The translations under genes were made by a program, and so were the position numbers. DNA of 64,000 bases. It comes from Leptospira ainazelensis. GTDB lineage: Bacteria > Spirochaetota > Leptospiria > Leptospirales > Leptospiraceae. Below, piece after piece: positions 1 through 12,429 of the stretch. The first letter of the stretch is position 1; each line of letters begins with the position of its first letter. The notes under the pieces were generated by a model, which saw nothing but the letters and a program-made list of their open reading frames with translations, was not told the DNA's origin and ran no database searches. The stretch is from the NCBI RefSeq assembly GCF_016918785.1, contig NZ_JAFFPT010000004.1, positions 1-64,000 of the forward strand, in the 5' to 3' direction.

Positions 1-203
1 AATCGATTGTGTATTAGTGGTTTTTACCCAAGGAATTTTGAAACTTTATATCCCGCTTGACTCTTGAATCGAAAAAATACTTACTTTCCATTGCAGTCGA
101 AATTTGCTCCAAAACTTATTGATCGGAATCAGGTTTTACAAATCGACTTGAATCCGAAAATAAAAAGGAAAGTATTCGATGCGAATCTTCTTAGAAGGTA
201 AGA

Positions 204-731
204 ATGAAACTCTGGTTTCCTCAAGAAAAGCGGTTTTACTTTTTTTCGATTTATGTTTTTCTAATTTTACTTTGGATCATTGAGGAAGTCTTAACGTTCG
301 CTTTCGATATTCATTGGATCGAAAGATCGCAAGCATATTTTACAACGATCGAAACTATAGTCGGCCTTCTTTCCATTGTTGGAGTTTTCTTTCTCATTCA
401 AGAGATAAGGCTTACACAAACTGATATCGAATCGGCTAAAATTGCAATCGAAGGATTAAAGAGTAAAAACCAGTTACTCATACACACCAATCAATCCTTC
501 TGGGAATCTCTACAGAGGCAATTAGAAGAATGGGACCTTTCGGATAAGGAAAAAGAAATTGCCGTCCTCCTTCTGAGAGGAATGTCTAATCATCAGATCG
601 CTGCCATCCGCGGAAAAAGTCTGAAGACGATCGAGAACCAAACATTTTCGATTTATCAGAAATCCGGAACAACCGGGAAACTCGAATTCATCGCCTATTT
701 TATTTCCCCTCTACTCCCGGAAGAAGACTAA
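204..731 (+). CDS. Membrane-anchored LuxR-type HTH regulator
   Basis: The 175-aa protein has two N-terminal hydrophobic segments (about residues 12-30 and 48-65), a short helical linker, and a C-terminal LuxR/GerE-like helix-turn-helix at about 108-170, with the typical pattern LSDKEKEIAVLLLRGMSNHQIA followed by a KTIEN recognition-helix signature. This architecture suggests a transcription factor tethered to the inner membrane with its DNA-binding domain in the cytoplasm. No receiver or autoinducer domain is present, so the signal is unknown. A purine-rich AAGGTAAG precedes the ATG. The gene stands alone; the following gene starts about 40 bases later on the same strand. The HTH assignment is good; the regulatory target is unknown. 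Confidence 0.8.
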   Translation: MKLWFPQEKRFYFFSIYVFLILLWIIEEVLTFAFDIHWIERSQAYFTTIETIVGLLSIVGVFFLIQEIRLTQTDIESAKIAIEGLKSKNQLLIHTNQSFWESLQRQLEEWDLSDKEKEIAVLLLRGMSNHQIAAIRGKSLKTIENQTFSIYQKSGTTGKLEFIAYFISPLLPEED

Positions 732-769
732 AAAAGTTTCTTTTCAAAAAGTCGCATTACTCCCGCATT

Positions 770-1366
770 ATGAATTTTAGAAACTCTCGTTTTATAGTAG
801 ATTCTCTCAAAACCGGAAATCAAAAACAAAAACTTCTCTGGGAAGATTTGAAAGAATATTCGATTCTTGAAAAACTTCAGAATTACGACCCGAATCTTGC
901 GGGCACCATTCCCTTGGACATAGACTACGAGCAGAGCGACGTCGATATTCTTTGCAAATTTTCAAACGAAGAAGAATTCGTTTCCTTCGCAGAATTCACG
1001 TTTAAAAATTTCAAAGGTTTACAGATTTTGCGAAAAGTATTGCAAGACCTTCCGTCCGTTCTCATTCGATTTCAGACCGAAAAATTCAAATACGAGATTT
1101 TCGCTCAGAAACTTCCGGTAATTCAGCAAATGGGTTACGTTCATTTCATGATAGAAAGTGAAATTCTATTTATTGCCGGATCTCGATTTAAGGAAGGAAT
1201 TAGAACTCTAAAAAAAGAAGGTTGGAAAACGGAAGAAGCCTTTTGTAAACTTTTAGGAATTAGAGAGGATCCATATCGATTCCTATTCGGATTAATTTTT
1301 TTTCCCCCCGAAGAGCTCAGAAAATTCGTATTAGAGTCCGAGTTCTTTTTAAAAAAGGATATATAA
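770..1366 (+). CDS. DUF4269 family protein (nucleotidyltransferase-like)
   Basis: The 198-aa cytoplasmic protein matches the DUF4269 family as I recall it: an N-terminal stretch ending in AGTIPLDID, then SDVDILCKF, which has the look of the acidic metal-binding motif of the nucleotidyltransferase fold, and a C-terminal region with AGSRFKEGIR and FGLIFFPPEEL. No catalytic activity has been established for the family to my knowledge. The gene follows the LuxR-type gene by 38 bases and could be co-transcribed. The family call is fairly secure; enzymatic activity is inference from the acidic motif only. Confidence 0.75.
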   Translation: MNFRNSRFIVDSLKTGNQKQKLLWEDLKEYSILEKLQNYDPNLAGTIPLDIDYEQSDVDILCKFSNEEEFVSFAEFTFKNFKGLQILRKVLQDLPSVLIRFQTEKFKYEIFAQKLPVIQQMGYVHFMIESEILFIAGSRFKEGIRTLKKEGWKTEEAFCKLLGIREDPYRFLFGLIFFPPEELRKFVLESEFFLKKDI

Positions 1367-1501
1367 CCATACAGGCGTTAGCTATACCTAAACCGAAATC
1401 GTTGTAAAGAAATTGTTGTCCAATTCAGGCTTGACATTTCAGATTTTTTAACGATCTTAGTGATCCGTTCCTTCTTAAATATTTTCTAAGGTTGTGAGAA
1501 T

Positions 1502-3481
1502 ATGTTTAGAACTCTTAAAAACATTCTTTTTTTCTTATCCGTCTTCGGTTGTTTTTCCCTCAGCGCCCAGAAAAACAACAACATCAACTTCGATTCGGAA
1601 CTCTACGCTCAAATCGTCCGCCAAAGCGGTTATCAATACAGTGCGATTCTAAAATCCAGAAAAGTTTTGAAGGATCATAACCATTGGAAAAAACCGATAG
1701 ACGCAGCTTTTCGAAAACTCGCCGATTCTTCCGGGAATCCGTCCTTTCCAATCGTGTATAACGTCATTCAGGACAATTCCTTCAACGCCTTTGCGATGGC
1801 CGGCGGGCAGTTTTGTATCAACTCCGGAACACTCGACATTCTTGATCAGGTGATTACCAGTTCGGAATCGGATGCAAAAGAAAAGATGACCTTTTATAGA
1901 GAAAGATACATTGCAGGAGTTCTCTCGCACGAGTTATCACACTATTATAATAAACATACTTTCAACTCGGTGAAAAAATTCTACCAGCTTAAGGAAAATC
2001 CTACCGGCGAAGCCGTTTTGGACAACTTGAAATTCTCCCAAGAGCAGGAAGTGGATGCGGACCAGACCGGTTTTCAACTTTTAAACAAGGCCGGATACGG
2101 CGGAGAATATATGATCCGAACGCTGGAATTGATGAGCGACATCGATAATCAATATAAAGAATATATCGTAAGCAAAAAACTGGATAAAGTAAGTCCGGAA
2201 TCGATGACTTCTTTATATTTCACAAGTCATCCTTCTCCCAACGATCGCCTCTCCCGTTTTAACGGAGACAAACAGGAACTCTATTCTTTACTCGCAACCT
2301 TGGAAAAAACATACGACGATATTCAATTTGGAAAGAATTTAGATCAGGCAAAATCGAATCTCGAGAAAGCGCTTTCTAAATTTCCAGGGAATACTCATTT
2401 AGAAAAATCTTATGCAGTTTGTCTTCACAAAATCTGGATGGCAAGCGCAAGCAACGACGATCTTAAATTAAAGCCGGTTATCGATATGCCTTCCTTTAGG
2501 GATTCAATGGTTTTTCCCGGAGGTCTTCGTAAAAGAGCTGTTATGCGAACCATTCCGGGCAATCAAGCGGCTTATGAAAAAGCGATGGAAGCCTACAAAA
2601 AGGTGATTCTCAAAACAGACGATCCGTACTTCATCTCAAATTACGCGGTTCTTTTATCTTATTCCACCGAAGAAAACGATATGAACGTGGCTAGATCTTT
2701 GGCGGGAAATAGCGTAAGGGCTGAAAATTCCATTCCTTTGGCAAATAATCTTGGAATCGTTTTTTATTGGACTGACGATCAGGCGAAATCTTTGGAAGTT
2801 TTCAAATCAGTGGCATCGATGGTGGACAAGAGAGTTCAATCTTTCGGAGAAAAGGCAAAAACGAATCCTGAGATTCAAGCTTATCTTCAGGGAATCGGAA
2901 ACTCGATCCGTCAAAAAACTCAACTCGATCCCGATTACGTTTATGAAAATTTTACTCCAATTCTAAATTACGTTCTTTTAGAATCGTATAAAGCAAAAAC
3001 GCCTCAAACAAAACAGCTCGCGATGTATTATCTAGAGAATTATGATTCTTCTTCCGGATGGGCGAAACATCTTGCGGAGTTCCATGGAATCACTCTTCCC
3101 GATCCTTCTCAAAATCCAAAACAGAATGCCTTTAAAGTCGGTGGGGTCGGCCCCGGAGATAAATTAGAAGACCTATTAAAACTCTGGGGAAAACCGGATA
3201 GGATTCAAGTGGACAAAAGTTCGGGAAGCGAGTTTTATATTTACAATAAGAAAGAAACTTCTTTCCTTCTTAGCATCGGCTCCGTCCTCCAAGTCAACGC
3301 ATACGGAGACAATAGCCCCGGAATTGATAAGGGAGTTCCGATCGGTTCGGATCGTGGAACTGCTGAAAAAGTTTTCGGAAAACAATTTCAAAAAAACGGT
3401 CCTTATTTGGGTTATACTCAAAACGGAAGCGCTTTTGTGAAGTATCGAAAAAACAAAGTCGATCAGATCATTCTTCAATGA
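1502..3481 (+). CDS. Exported M48-family zinc metalloprotease with TPR-like region
   Basis: The 659-aa protein begins with a signal peptide (about residues 1-22, hydrophobic core followed by SLSAQ). The zinc-binding motif HELSH lies at residues 143-147, with a downstream EQEVDADQTGF helix that supplies the third ligand typical of M48 peptidases. The N-terminal half is therefore a periplasmic peptidase of the BepA/Oma1-like M48 group, a family used in envelope quality control. The middle (about 270-470) looks like helical repeat (TPR-like) sequence, and the C-terminal 120 residues form a beta-rich domain of unknown role. A TTGACA element lies about 70 bases upstream. Convergent with the next gene. 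Confidence 0.85.
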   Translation: MFRTLKNILFFLSVFGCFSLSAQKNNNINFDSELYAQIVRQSGYQYSAILKSRKVLKDHNHWKKPIDAAFRKLADSSGNPSFPIVYNVIQDNSFNAFAMAGGQFCINSGTLDILDQVITSSESDAKEKMTFYRERYIAGVLSHELSHYYNKHTFNSVKKFYQLKENPTGEAVLDNLKFSQEQEVDADQTGFQLLNKAGYGGEYMIRTLELMSDIDNQYKEYIVSKKLDKVSPESMTSLYFTSHPSPNDRLSRFNGDKQELYSLLATLEKTYDDIQFGKNLDQAKSNLEKALSKFPGNTHLEKSYAVCLHKIWMASASNDDLKLKPVIDMPSFRDSMVFPGGLRKRAVMRTIPGNQAAYEKAMEAYKKVILKTDDPYFISNYAVLLSYSTEENDMNVARSLAGNSVRAENSIPLANNLGIVFYWTDDQAKSLEVFKSVASMVDKRVQSFGEKAKTNPEIQAYLQGIGNSIRQKTQLDPDYVYENFTPILNYVLLESYKAKTPQTKQLAMYYLENYDSSSGWAKHLAEFHGITLPDPSQNPKQNAFKVGGVGPGDKLEDLLKLWGKPDRIQVDKSSGSEFYIYNKKETSFLLSIGSVLQVNAYGDNSPGIDKGVPIGSDRGTAEKVFGKQFQKNGPYLGYTQNGSAFVKYRKNKVDQIILQ

Positions 3482-3611
3482 TCGTAAAATATTGGGATCG
3501 ATTTGAATTTCCATTTATGAGAATGAAGGATCTCTCCGAGCAAATTTCGGTTCGGAGAAATTGATACTCATCGCAAATCGATCGGAATATTTTCAGGAAT
3601 GCGCTTGTTTT

Positions 3612-4151
3612 TTAGGAATCGAACCAATCTCGATAGTCCAAAACGTAAAAATAATCCACGGGTTCGCATTCTAAGGATCGTATGATCCGATTGTTTAAGA
3701 GATCGAGATGGAGGATATATTTGTAATTCCTATGAAACGTGGGACCTCCCTCATTCATAGTATTCACGATAGAATCCCCCACGCCTGCCTCATCGAGCCG
3801 CAAAAGAAAATTAAAAAGAAAACAACGGGAAACGCCGTGAACCTGAGCCAAGAGGCCCAAAAGGGCCCAACTTCCTCTACTCACTCGAACATTGATTCTC
3901 TGCATTTGTTCTTTTCCCGGACTCGGTTGATATAAGACTTTCTCGGCCTTTGTCCCTAAACGTTTGATAGAAGTAAGATATTTCGCATACCTTTTCAAAA
4001 GAATCGGAATCCACTTAGGAAGATTCTTTCTCTCTTTTTCGCTAAATTGAAGCAAAGTAAGTTTCGGAATCAGCAGAGTGACAACTTCGGTTCGATTTTC
4101 CTGAAGAATGGAACGGAGTTCATGATCAGAGTTTAAAAGTAGAATTCCCAT
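3612..4151 (-). CDS. DUF1564 family protein (Leptospira-specific)
   Basis: The 179-aa protein carries the features I associate with DUF1564: an N-terminal [35 protein letters not shown] segment and a central [36 protein letters not shown] segment that resembles a ribbon-helix-helix or HTH-like fold. The family is multi-copy in Leptospira and otherwise rare, so it is also a taxonomic marker. Function is unknown; a DNA-binding role is only suggested by the central segment. The gene is divergent from the macro-domain gene, with 114 bases between the two starts. Confidence 0.8.
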   Translation of the reverse strand: MGILLLNSDHELRSILQENRTEVVTLLIPKLTLLQFSEKERKNLPKWIPILLKRYAKYLTSIKRLGTKAEKVLYQPSPGKEQMQRINVRVSRGSWALLGLLAQVHGVSRCFLFNFLLRLDEAGVGDSIVNTMNEGGPTFHRNYKYILHLDLLNNRIIRSLECEPVDYFYVLDYRDWFDS

Positions 4152-4265
4152 ACCAAAGACATTTCCCTAATTCGTCGGCAGGAAGCACTTTTGATGAAAA
4201 AAAACTTAAAATTACAAATTTTTTATCGACTACCGATTTGAAAATTTTGCAGAACATCCGATCAA

Positions 4266-4823
4266 ATGAAGTCTATGTTTAAGAAAACCGTAATGAAACA
4301 TAGAATTCAACTCATTCAAGGCGATATCACGAAACTTAAGGTTGATGCGATCGTAAACGCAGCCAACAGCTCCTTGTTAGGCGGAGGTGGCGTAGACGGC
4401 GCGATCCATAGCGCCGGAGGTCCGGCGATATTGGAAGAATGTCGGAAGATTAGAGACAAAGAAGGAGGGTGTAAAACCGGAGAAGCCGTGATTACGACTG
4501 CGGGAAAACTTCCGGCAAAATTCGTGATACACACTGTGGGTCCGATTTGGTACGGAGGGAAAAAGGACGAAGATCGATTATTAGCAAATGCTTATACAAG
4601 TAGCCTTCGGTTAGCGAAAAAAAATTCGATTCTTACGATCGCTTTTCCCAATATCAGCACTGGAATTTATAATTTCCCAAAGGAAAGGGCGGCAAAAATC
4701 GCAATTGAAAACGTTCAGGGGTTTCTCAAAAAAGACTCTCAAATTCAAACCGTATTCTTCGTGTGTTTTGACTCCGATAACTTTGAACTCTATGAAAGAT
4801 TCCTTTCAAAATTGTCCTCTTAA
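4266..4823 (+). CDS. Macro-domain protein, O-acetyl-ADP-ribose deacetylase type
   Basis: This 185-aa single-domain protein shows the YmdB-type macro-domain signature: [20 protein letters not shown], then [15 protein letters not shown] and later [13 protein letters not shown] for ADP-ribose binding. Members hydrolyse O-acetyl-ADP-ribose and can remove mono-ADP-ribose from aspartate/glutamate. The protein is cytoplasmic and single-gene. The first ATG is used here; an in-frame ATG ten codons on ([12 protein letters not shown]) gives a start closer to the usual family N-terminus and neither has a clear ribosome binding site, so the first nine residues are uncertain. Confidence 0.88.
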   Translation: MKSMFKKTVMKHRIQLIQGDITKLKVDAIVNAANSSLLGGGGVDGAIHSAGGPAILEECRKIRDKEGGCKTGEAVITTAGKLPAKFVIHTVGPIWYGGKKDEDRLLANAYTSSLRLAKKNSILTIAFPNISTGIYNFPKERAAKIAIENVQGFLKKDSQIQTVFFVCFDSDNFELYERFLSKLSS

Positions 4824-4875
4824 CCGAAGATTCGGAGATTTTTAATTTCAATCACGCGTGAGCGATCGAAGCGGA

Positions 4876-4937
4876 GTCAAGTTATTGGTTTTTGTAATCC
4901 GGATTTTGAACTTACTTTCCCATTCCAATAACTTGAC
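4876..4937. repeat. 62-bp inverted-repeat-bounded unit, copy 1
   Basis: The unit is bounded by GTCAAGTTATTGG (4876-4888) and its exact reverse complement CCAATAACTTGAC (4925-4937), enclosing a 36-base centre. A second unit with matching ends occurs in opposite orientation at 8394-8456, so this looks like a short dispersed element rather than a gene-specific terminator. Confidence 0.75.
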
Positions 4938-5090
4938 TGAAGCTGAGAGCGCGACTCTGCGCTGAAACTTTTCGCTTTGATACTTAACGCAAGATTCCGC
5001 AGAGGCACGCCCCGAATTGGATCTTCAAAGAGTCGAACCTTTTTCGGTCGTTTATAGCCTATTCCTTTGATCTTTCGTATAAGTTTAAGC

Positions 5091-5113
5091 AGAACATTCG
5101 TTCTGTTTAGAAC
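5091..5113. promoter_or_regulatory. Alternating AGAAC/GTTCT operator-like array
   Basis: AGAAC (5091-5095), GTTCT (5100-5104) and AGAAC (5109-5113) alternate with exact 9-base periodicity, forming two overlapping dyads just downstream of a TATAAG element. It lies 100 bases upstream of the hydroxyacyl-CoA dehydrogenase gene. Binding by a fatty-acid-responsive regulator is an inference; the regulator is not encoded next door. Confidence 0.45.
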
Positions 5114-5160
5114 AATTCTATACCCGTTTTAATTGAAAAAAACCTTTCCTCCTCGCGTAG

Positions 5161-5173
5161 CTGTTTTAAACAG
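5161..5173. promoter_or_regulatory. 13-bp palindrome CTGTTTTAAACAG in beta-oxidation leader
   Basis: A perfect palindrome with 6-bp arms around a central T, 40 bases before the ATG of the dehydrogenase gene. It may be a second operator; no matching regulator can be named from the window. Confidence 0.35.
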
Positions 5174-5188
5174 GTTCTATTCCATTGA

Positions 5189-6523
<1,335 letters not shown>

Positions 6524-6537
6524 TTTAGGGGGGTCAC

Positions 6538-7803
<1,266 letters not shown>

Positions 7804-7805
7804 GA

Positions 7806-8243
7806 ATGAGCTTAAAGACTGCAAAAGACTGGAATCAATTTCTTTTAAGGCTGTTTATCGCCTTTGGTTTTTGGGAAGTGATCTCCGTACCTCTTCGTAG
7901 TCTTTTATTCTCGCGCTTTTACTACGACCCTGCCTATAAATCCTTCTTTCAATCCGTTGGAATGATTTTATGGGTAGGGCCGATCGTTGCGGACCTGATA
8001 CAAGTTTTCTTTTTAGGAATTATCATTCGTCTCGCGAAAGATTCCTTACCGACCGGAATCGTGGGCGGGCTGATCGTGGCGGTTTGTTTTTCTTTAGCCG
8101 CTTACGTAGGACCTGCGATTTCTATTTTAAACTTCGTGAACGTTCTTCCGAGCACGATCGTTTGGCTCTGGGTATTTTCCCAATTTCTTCTTACACTCAT
8201 TTCTTCGCTCATCCTTACCTATTCGGCAGAAGAAGATCTGTAG
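7806..8243 (+). CDS. Small integral membrane protein, function unknown
   Basis: This 145-aa protein is almost entirely hydrophobic, with about four predicted membrane segments (around residues 13-30, 50-75, 82-105 and 112-138). I do not recognise the family. It begins 2 bases after the thiolase stop and so belongs to the beta-oxidation operon. A role in fatty-acid metabolism is only suggested by position. Confidence 0.7.
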   Translation: MSLKTAKDWNQFLLRLFIAFGFWEVISVPLRSLLFSRFYYDPAYKSFFQSVGMILWVGPIVADLIQVFFLGIIIRLAKDSLPTGIVGGLIVAVCFSLAAYVGPAISILNFVNVLPSTIVWLWVFSQFLLTLISSLILTYSAEEDL

Positions 8244-8393
8244 AATTCTTTAGAAGAAGGATTCTAAGTCGAGTTTTCAATCTATTCATTCGAGAAGAAC
8301 GCGACTTTGATCTAATAAAGTTTGGCGGCTCCCGCCAACATTTTACAAAAGTAAGCCCAAATGAAATTGGGCGGGACCGGGCTCTCCGCTCCG

Positions 8394-8456
8394 GTCAAGT
8401 TATTGAAATCTCGAATCAAAATTAGATACCATATTTCTAAAAACCAATAACTTGAC
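8394..8456. repeat. 63-bp inverted-repeat-bounded unit, copy 2 (inverted)
   Basis: The outermost bases GTCAAGTTATTG and CCAATAACTTGAC are inverted repeats. The right end AAAAACCAATAACTTGAC (8439-8456) is the exact reverse complement of the first 18 bases of the unit at 4876, so the two copies share their ends but differ in the centre. Confidence 0.75.
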
Positions 8457-8486
8457 CTCACATTGCGACCCTTAGGGAACGATGTG

Positions 8487-8613
8487 TTGAGTTGCCTCGA
8501 TCCCTGCCGCGGCGACCCATAAAGAGCCGTGGCATTGAGTTTCCTCCGCGGCGACCTAACGTTGCGACAGCAGGCAGCAACGTTTTGAGTTTCGAGAGCC
8601 AAGGCATTGAATT
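8487..8613. repeat. Degenerate direct-repeat array with stem-loop
   Basis: TTGAGTT recurs at 8487, 8535 and 8585 with a TTGAATT variant at 8607. CCGCGGCGACC is repeated exactly at 8507-8517 and 8546-8556, and GAGCCnnGGCATTGA appears twice. An inverted repeat AACGTTGC/GCAACGTT (8558-8565, 8577-8584) lies inside. The block is locally much richer in GC than its surroundings. Confidence 0.55.
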
Positions 8614-8803
8614 TCTTCCTCAACAAGATAAACCAAGACCGAAAAAAGTAGGAACTCTCACATTTCATACGATTACTCGTCATTCATTCGGAAGCAATTT
8701 TTTCACTGGATTCGTTTGTAGGAAGAATTATTTTGTGACCGAAAAATGTTTGCTTTCATCGAAACTCGATGACTACAGCGGAAAATTCAAAAGGAGAAAC
8801 CGG

Positions 8804-10843
8804 ATGAATAAAATTCTAAAATATTTAGCCCTTGCCTTCGGCTTAGGAGCCGCACTACTCTACGCTTTTTATTTCACCTTCTCAAGACCGAATCAAATTT
8901 TAGAATTCAACGATCCGTATCATCAAGAACGTCCTCTCGCGGAAGGATCAAAAATGATGGTGGCATCCGGGCACCCACTCGCAACGAAAACGGCGTTGGA
9001 AATTTTAGAAAAGGGAGGTAACGCCGCGGATGCCGGAGTGGCCGCATTACTCGTGTTAAACGTTACACAAGGTGAAGAAGCCTCTTTCCCCGGAGTCGCA
9101 CCGCTTCTCTATTACGACGCAAAAAATCGGCAAGTGAACAGTTACATCGGAGCCGGAAAAGCCCCGTCCAAAGCAACGATAGAATACTTTCAATCCAGAG
9201 GACACAAATACATTCCGACTTTAAAATACAGCTCTCAGTTGATTCCGGCTTCTCCCGACGTAATTGTAGCGCTCTTAAAAAAATACGGAACCATGAGTTT
9301 TACTCAGGTTAGCGCACCGGCAATCCAAATTGCTGAAGAAGGATTTCCAGTTCATAGAATTCTCATGCGGAATCTAAACATCAATCTTTTCAAAAGATTC
9401 GGATTTTCGATTCTTCTTCCTTACAATGCTGAAGTATATCTGGATAAGAAGTGGTGGAAACCTCTTTATCACAAAGAAAAATTTGCCCGCCCAGCCTTAG
9501 GCAAAACGTTACGCGACATTGCTGATGTGGAATCCGAAGCATTCAAAGCAGGCTCCGATCGAAATGAAGCATTAGACTCGGTTCGAAAGTATTTTTACGA
9601 AGGTCCGATCGCGGATAAGATCGCAAAAGCTCACGATGAAAACGACGGAACCATGACCAAAGCGGATCTCGCGACCTATTCCGGCGGTTGGGAAAAGCCG
9701 CTCCAAGGAAATTACGGGCCTTACACGATCTTTTCCAATCAGACTTGGAACCAAGGAGCGGTGGTTCCTCTCGCTCTCCAAATCCTCGAGGGAATCGATT
9801 TAAAATCGATGGGTCACAATTCTCCACAATACATCCATACCGTCGCACAGGCGATAGAACTCGCAATGGCGGATCGAGAAAAATACTTCGGAGATCCCGC
9901 ATTCGTAAACGTTCCTTCGGAAGGGCTTCTGAGTAAAGATTACGCAAACGAAAGAAGAAAACTTCTGCAACCGTTGGCTTTCGGAAAAACTCCGCCTCCC
10001 GGCGATCCAGTCGTTTATCAAAAGAAAAATATTTCCAACTCGCTCGAATTTCATAAAACAAGGAAAAATTCTCTACCGAGTCAATTTAATTCTTCTGCCG
10101 ATCAAATTCGACTTTCAACCGAGGTTTCCTTCGATTGGAATTTTAACACACCGTTATTAGATCGAATTTCTGAAGGACTGAATTCTTTTCAATCGTCTCT
10201 CGCATTCCATTCTTCCGTAGACCAAGAAGAACTCACCTTTTGGGAAAAGACCGGAAAAGTAGGACGCGATACGACGTATCTCAGCATCATCGATCCGAAA
10301 GGGAATTCTCTTTCGCTCACTCCGAGCGATTTTCCTCAATCGCCAATGATCGAAGGTGATATCACTTTGGGAATTCGAATGACTCAGTTTCGCTTGGATC
10401 CAAATCATCCGTCAGCCTTGCTTCCCGGAAAACGACCAACCATCACTCCGAACGCATCTATGGTTTTTAAAGATGGGAAATTTTTTATGAGTTTCGGAAC
10501 CCCCGGAGGCGATATGCAGACTCAAGCGACTATACAAGTTTTTTTGAATATGATCGTATTCGGGATGAATCCTCAAACCGCCGTAAATGCCCCGCGTTTT
10601 CGTTCCTTAAATTGGCCGGACGCTTTTTCGCCTCACGCCTATTATCCGGGTCGTTTGGAATTGGAAAAAGAAATCGATTCTAAACACGGAAAGGCATTGA
10701 AAGAATTGGGTTACGACGTAATCGGAAGAGATGTTTGGGAATACGATTTCGCCGCGCCTTGTATTTCCATGAAAGATCCGAAAACGGGAAAACTCTACGG
10801 AGGAGCCGATCCCAGAAAAGAATCCTGGGCGGAAGGGAGATAA
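8804..10843 (+). CDS. Gamma-glutamyltransferase family protein
   Basis: The 679-aa protein has one N-terminal membrane segment or uncleaved signal (about residues 4-24) and is probably periplasmic. The large-subunit region begins near MMVASGHPLATKTALEIL and includes GGNAADAGVAALLVL; the autocatalytic threonine motif is D489-T490-T491-Y492 followed by LSIID. The usual motif is TTH, so Tyr replaces His here. The C-terminal block GTPGGDMQTQATIQVFLN matches the family. It should transfer or hydrolyse gamma-glutamyl groups from glutathione-like substrates. The start is set at the ATG preceded by AAAAGGAGAAA; a longer frame upstream runs through intergenic repeats. The protein is roughly 100 residues longer than Escherichia coli Ggt. 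Confidence 0.88.
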   Translation: MNKILKYLALAFGLGAALLYAFYFTFSRPNQILEFNDPYHQERPLAEGSKMMVASGHPLATKTALEILEKGGNAADAGVAALLVLNVTQGEEASFPGVAPLLYYDAKNRQVNSYIGAGKAPSKATIEYFQSRGHKYIPTLKYSSQLIPASPDVIVALLKKYGTMSFTQVSAPAIQIAEEGFPVHRILMRNLNINLFKRFGFSILLPYNAEVYLDKKWWKPLYHKEKFARPALGKTLRDIADVESEAFKAGSDRNEALDSVRKYFYEGPIADKIAKAHDENDGTMTKADLATYSGGWEKPLQGNYGPYTIFSNQTWNQGAVVPLALQILEGIDLKSMGHNSPQYIHTVAQAIELAMADREKYFGDPAFVNVPSEGLLSKDYANERRKLLQPLAFGKTPPPGDPVVYQKKNISNSLEFHKTRKNSLPSQFNSSADQIRLSTEVSFDWNFNTPLLDRISEGLNSFQSSLAFHSSVDQEELTFWEKTGKVGRDTTYLSIIDPKGNSLSLTPSDFPQSPMIEGDITLGIRMTQFRLDPNHPSALLPGKRPTITPNASMVFKDGKFFMSFGTPGGDMQTQATIQVFLNMIVFGMNPQTAVNAPRFRSLNWPDAFSPHAYYPGRLELEKEIDSKHGKALKELGYDVIGRDVWEYDFAAPCISMKDPKTGKLYGGADPRKESWAEGR

Positions 10844-10979
10844 CCCTGAAAGAACAACCATTCTAAAATTTTAGAAAATCTGCGGGAGATCCTACAAATT
10901 ACGTCTCATAAAGTCTTGATCGTTTCTAACGATGCGCCTCCCCAAGTGTGAGTTCCTACATCCGCAAGTCGACCGGGTC

Positions 10980-12425
<1,446 letters not shown>

Positions 12426-12429
<4 letters not shown>

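Larger units (their letters stand above)
8244..8803. other. 560-bp intergenic region holding repeats
   Basis: No gene is supported. The region contains the second 63-bp inverted-repeat unit (8394-8456), a degenerate array of TTGAGTT/CCGCGGCGACC blocks (8487-8613) with an 8-bp-arm stem-loop (8558-8584), and one GTAGGAACTC motif (8648-8657). The open frame that runs through it into the gamma-glutamyltransferase gene is judged non-coding. Confidence 0.6.

Noticed and set aside
1431..1459. Possible promoter with TTGACA upstream of the M48 gene
   Set aside because: The -35 is perfect but no acceptable -10 lies at 16-18 bases, so I could not support a full promoter.
3176..3514. Minus-strand open frame at the end of the M48 gene
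   Set aside because: It is antisense to the conserved C-terminal domain of the protease and has no ribosome binding site.
7970..8425. Basic open frame overlapping the small membrane-protein gene
   Set aside because: It is the +2 shadow of the membrane protein and extends into intergenic repeats.
8492..8803. N-terminal extension of the gamma-glutamyltransferase frame
   Set aside because: It runs through intergenic repeats, its translation is basic and unlike the family, and a strong AAAAGGAGAAA plus ATG lies at 8804.
9543..10061. Long minus-strand open frame inside the gamma-glutamyltransferase gene
   Set aside because: It is antisense to a conserved region of an identified enzyme and rich in Arg and Ser, as shadows are.
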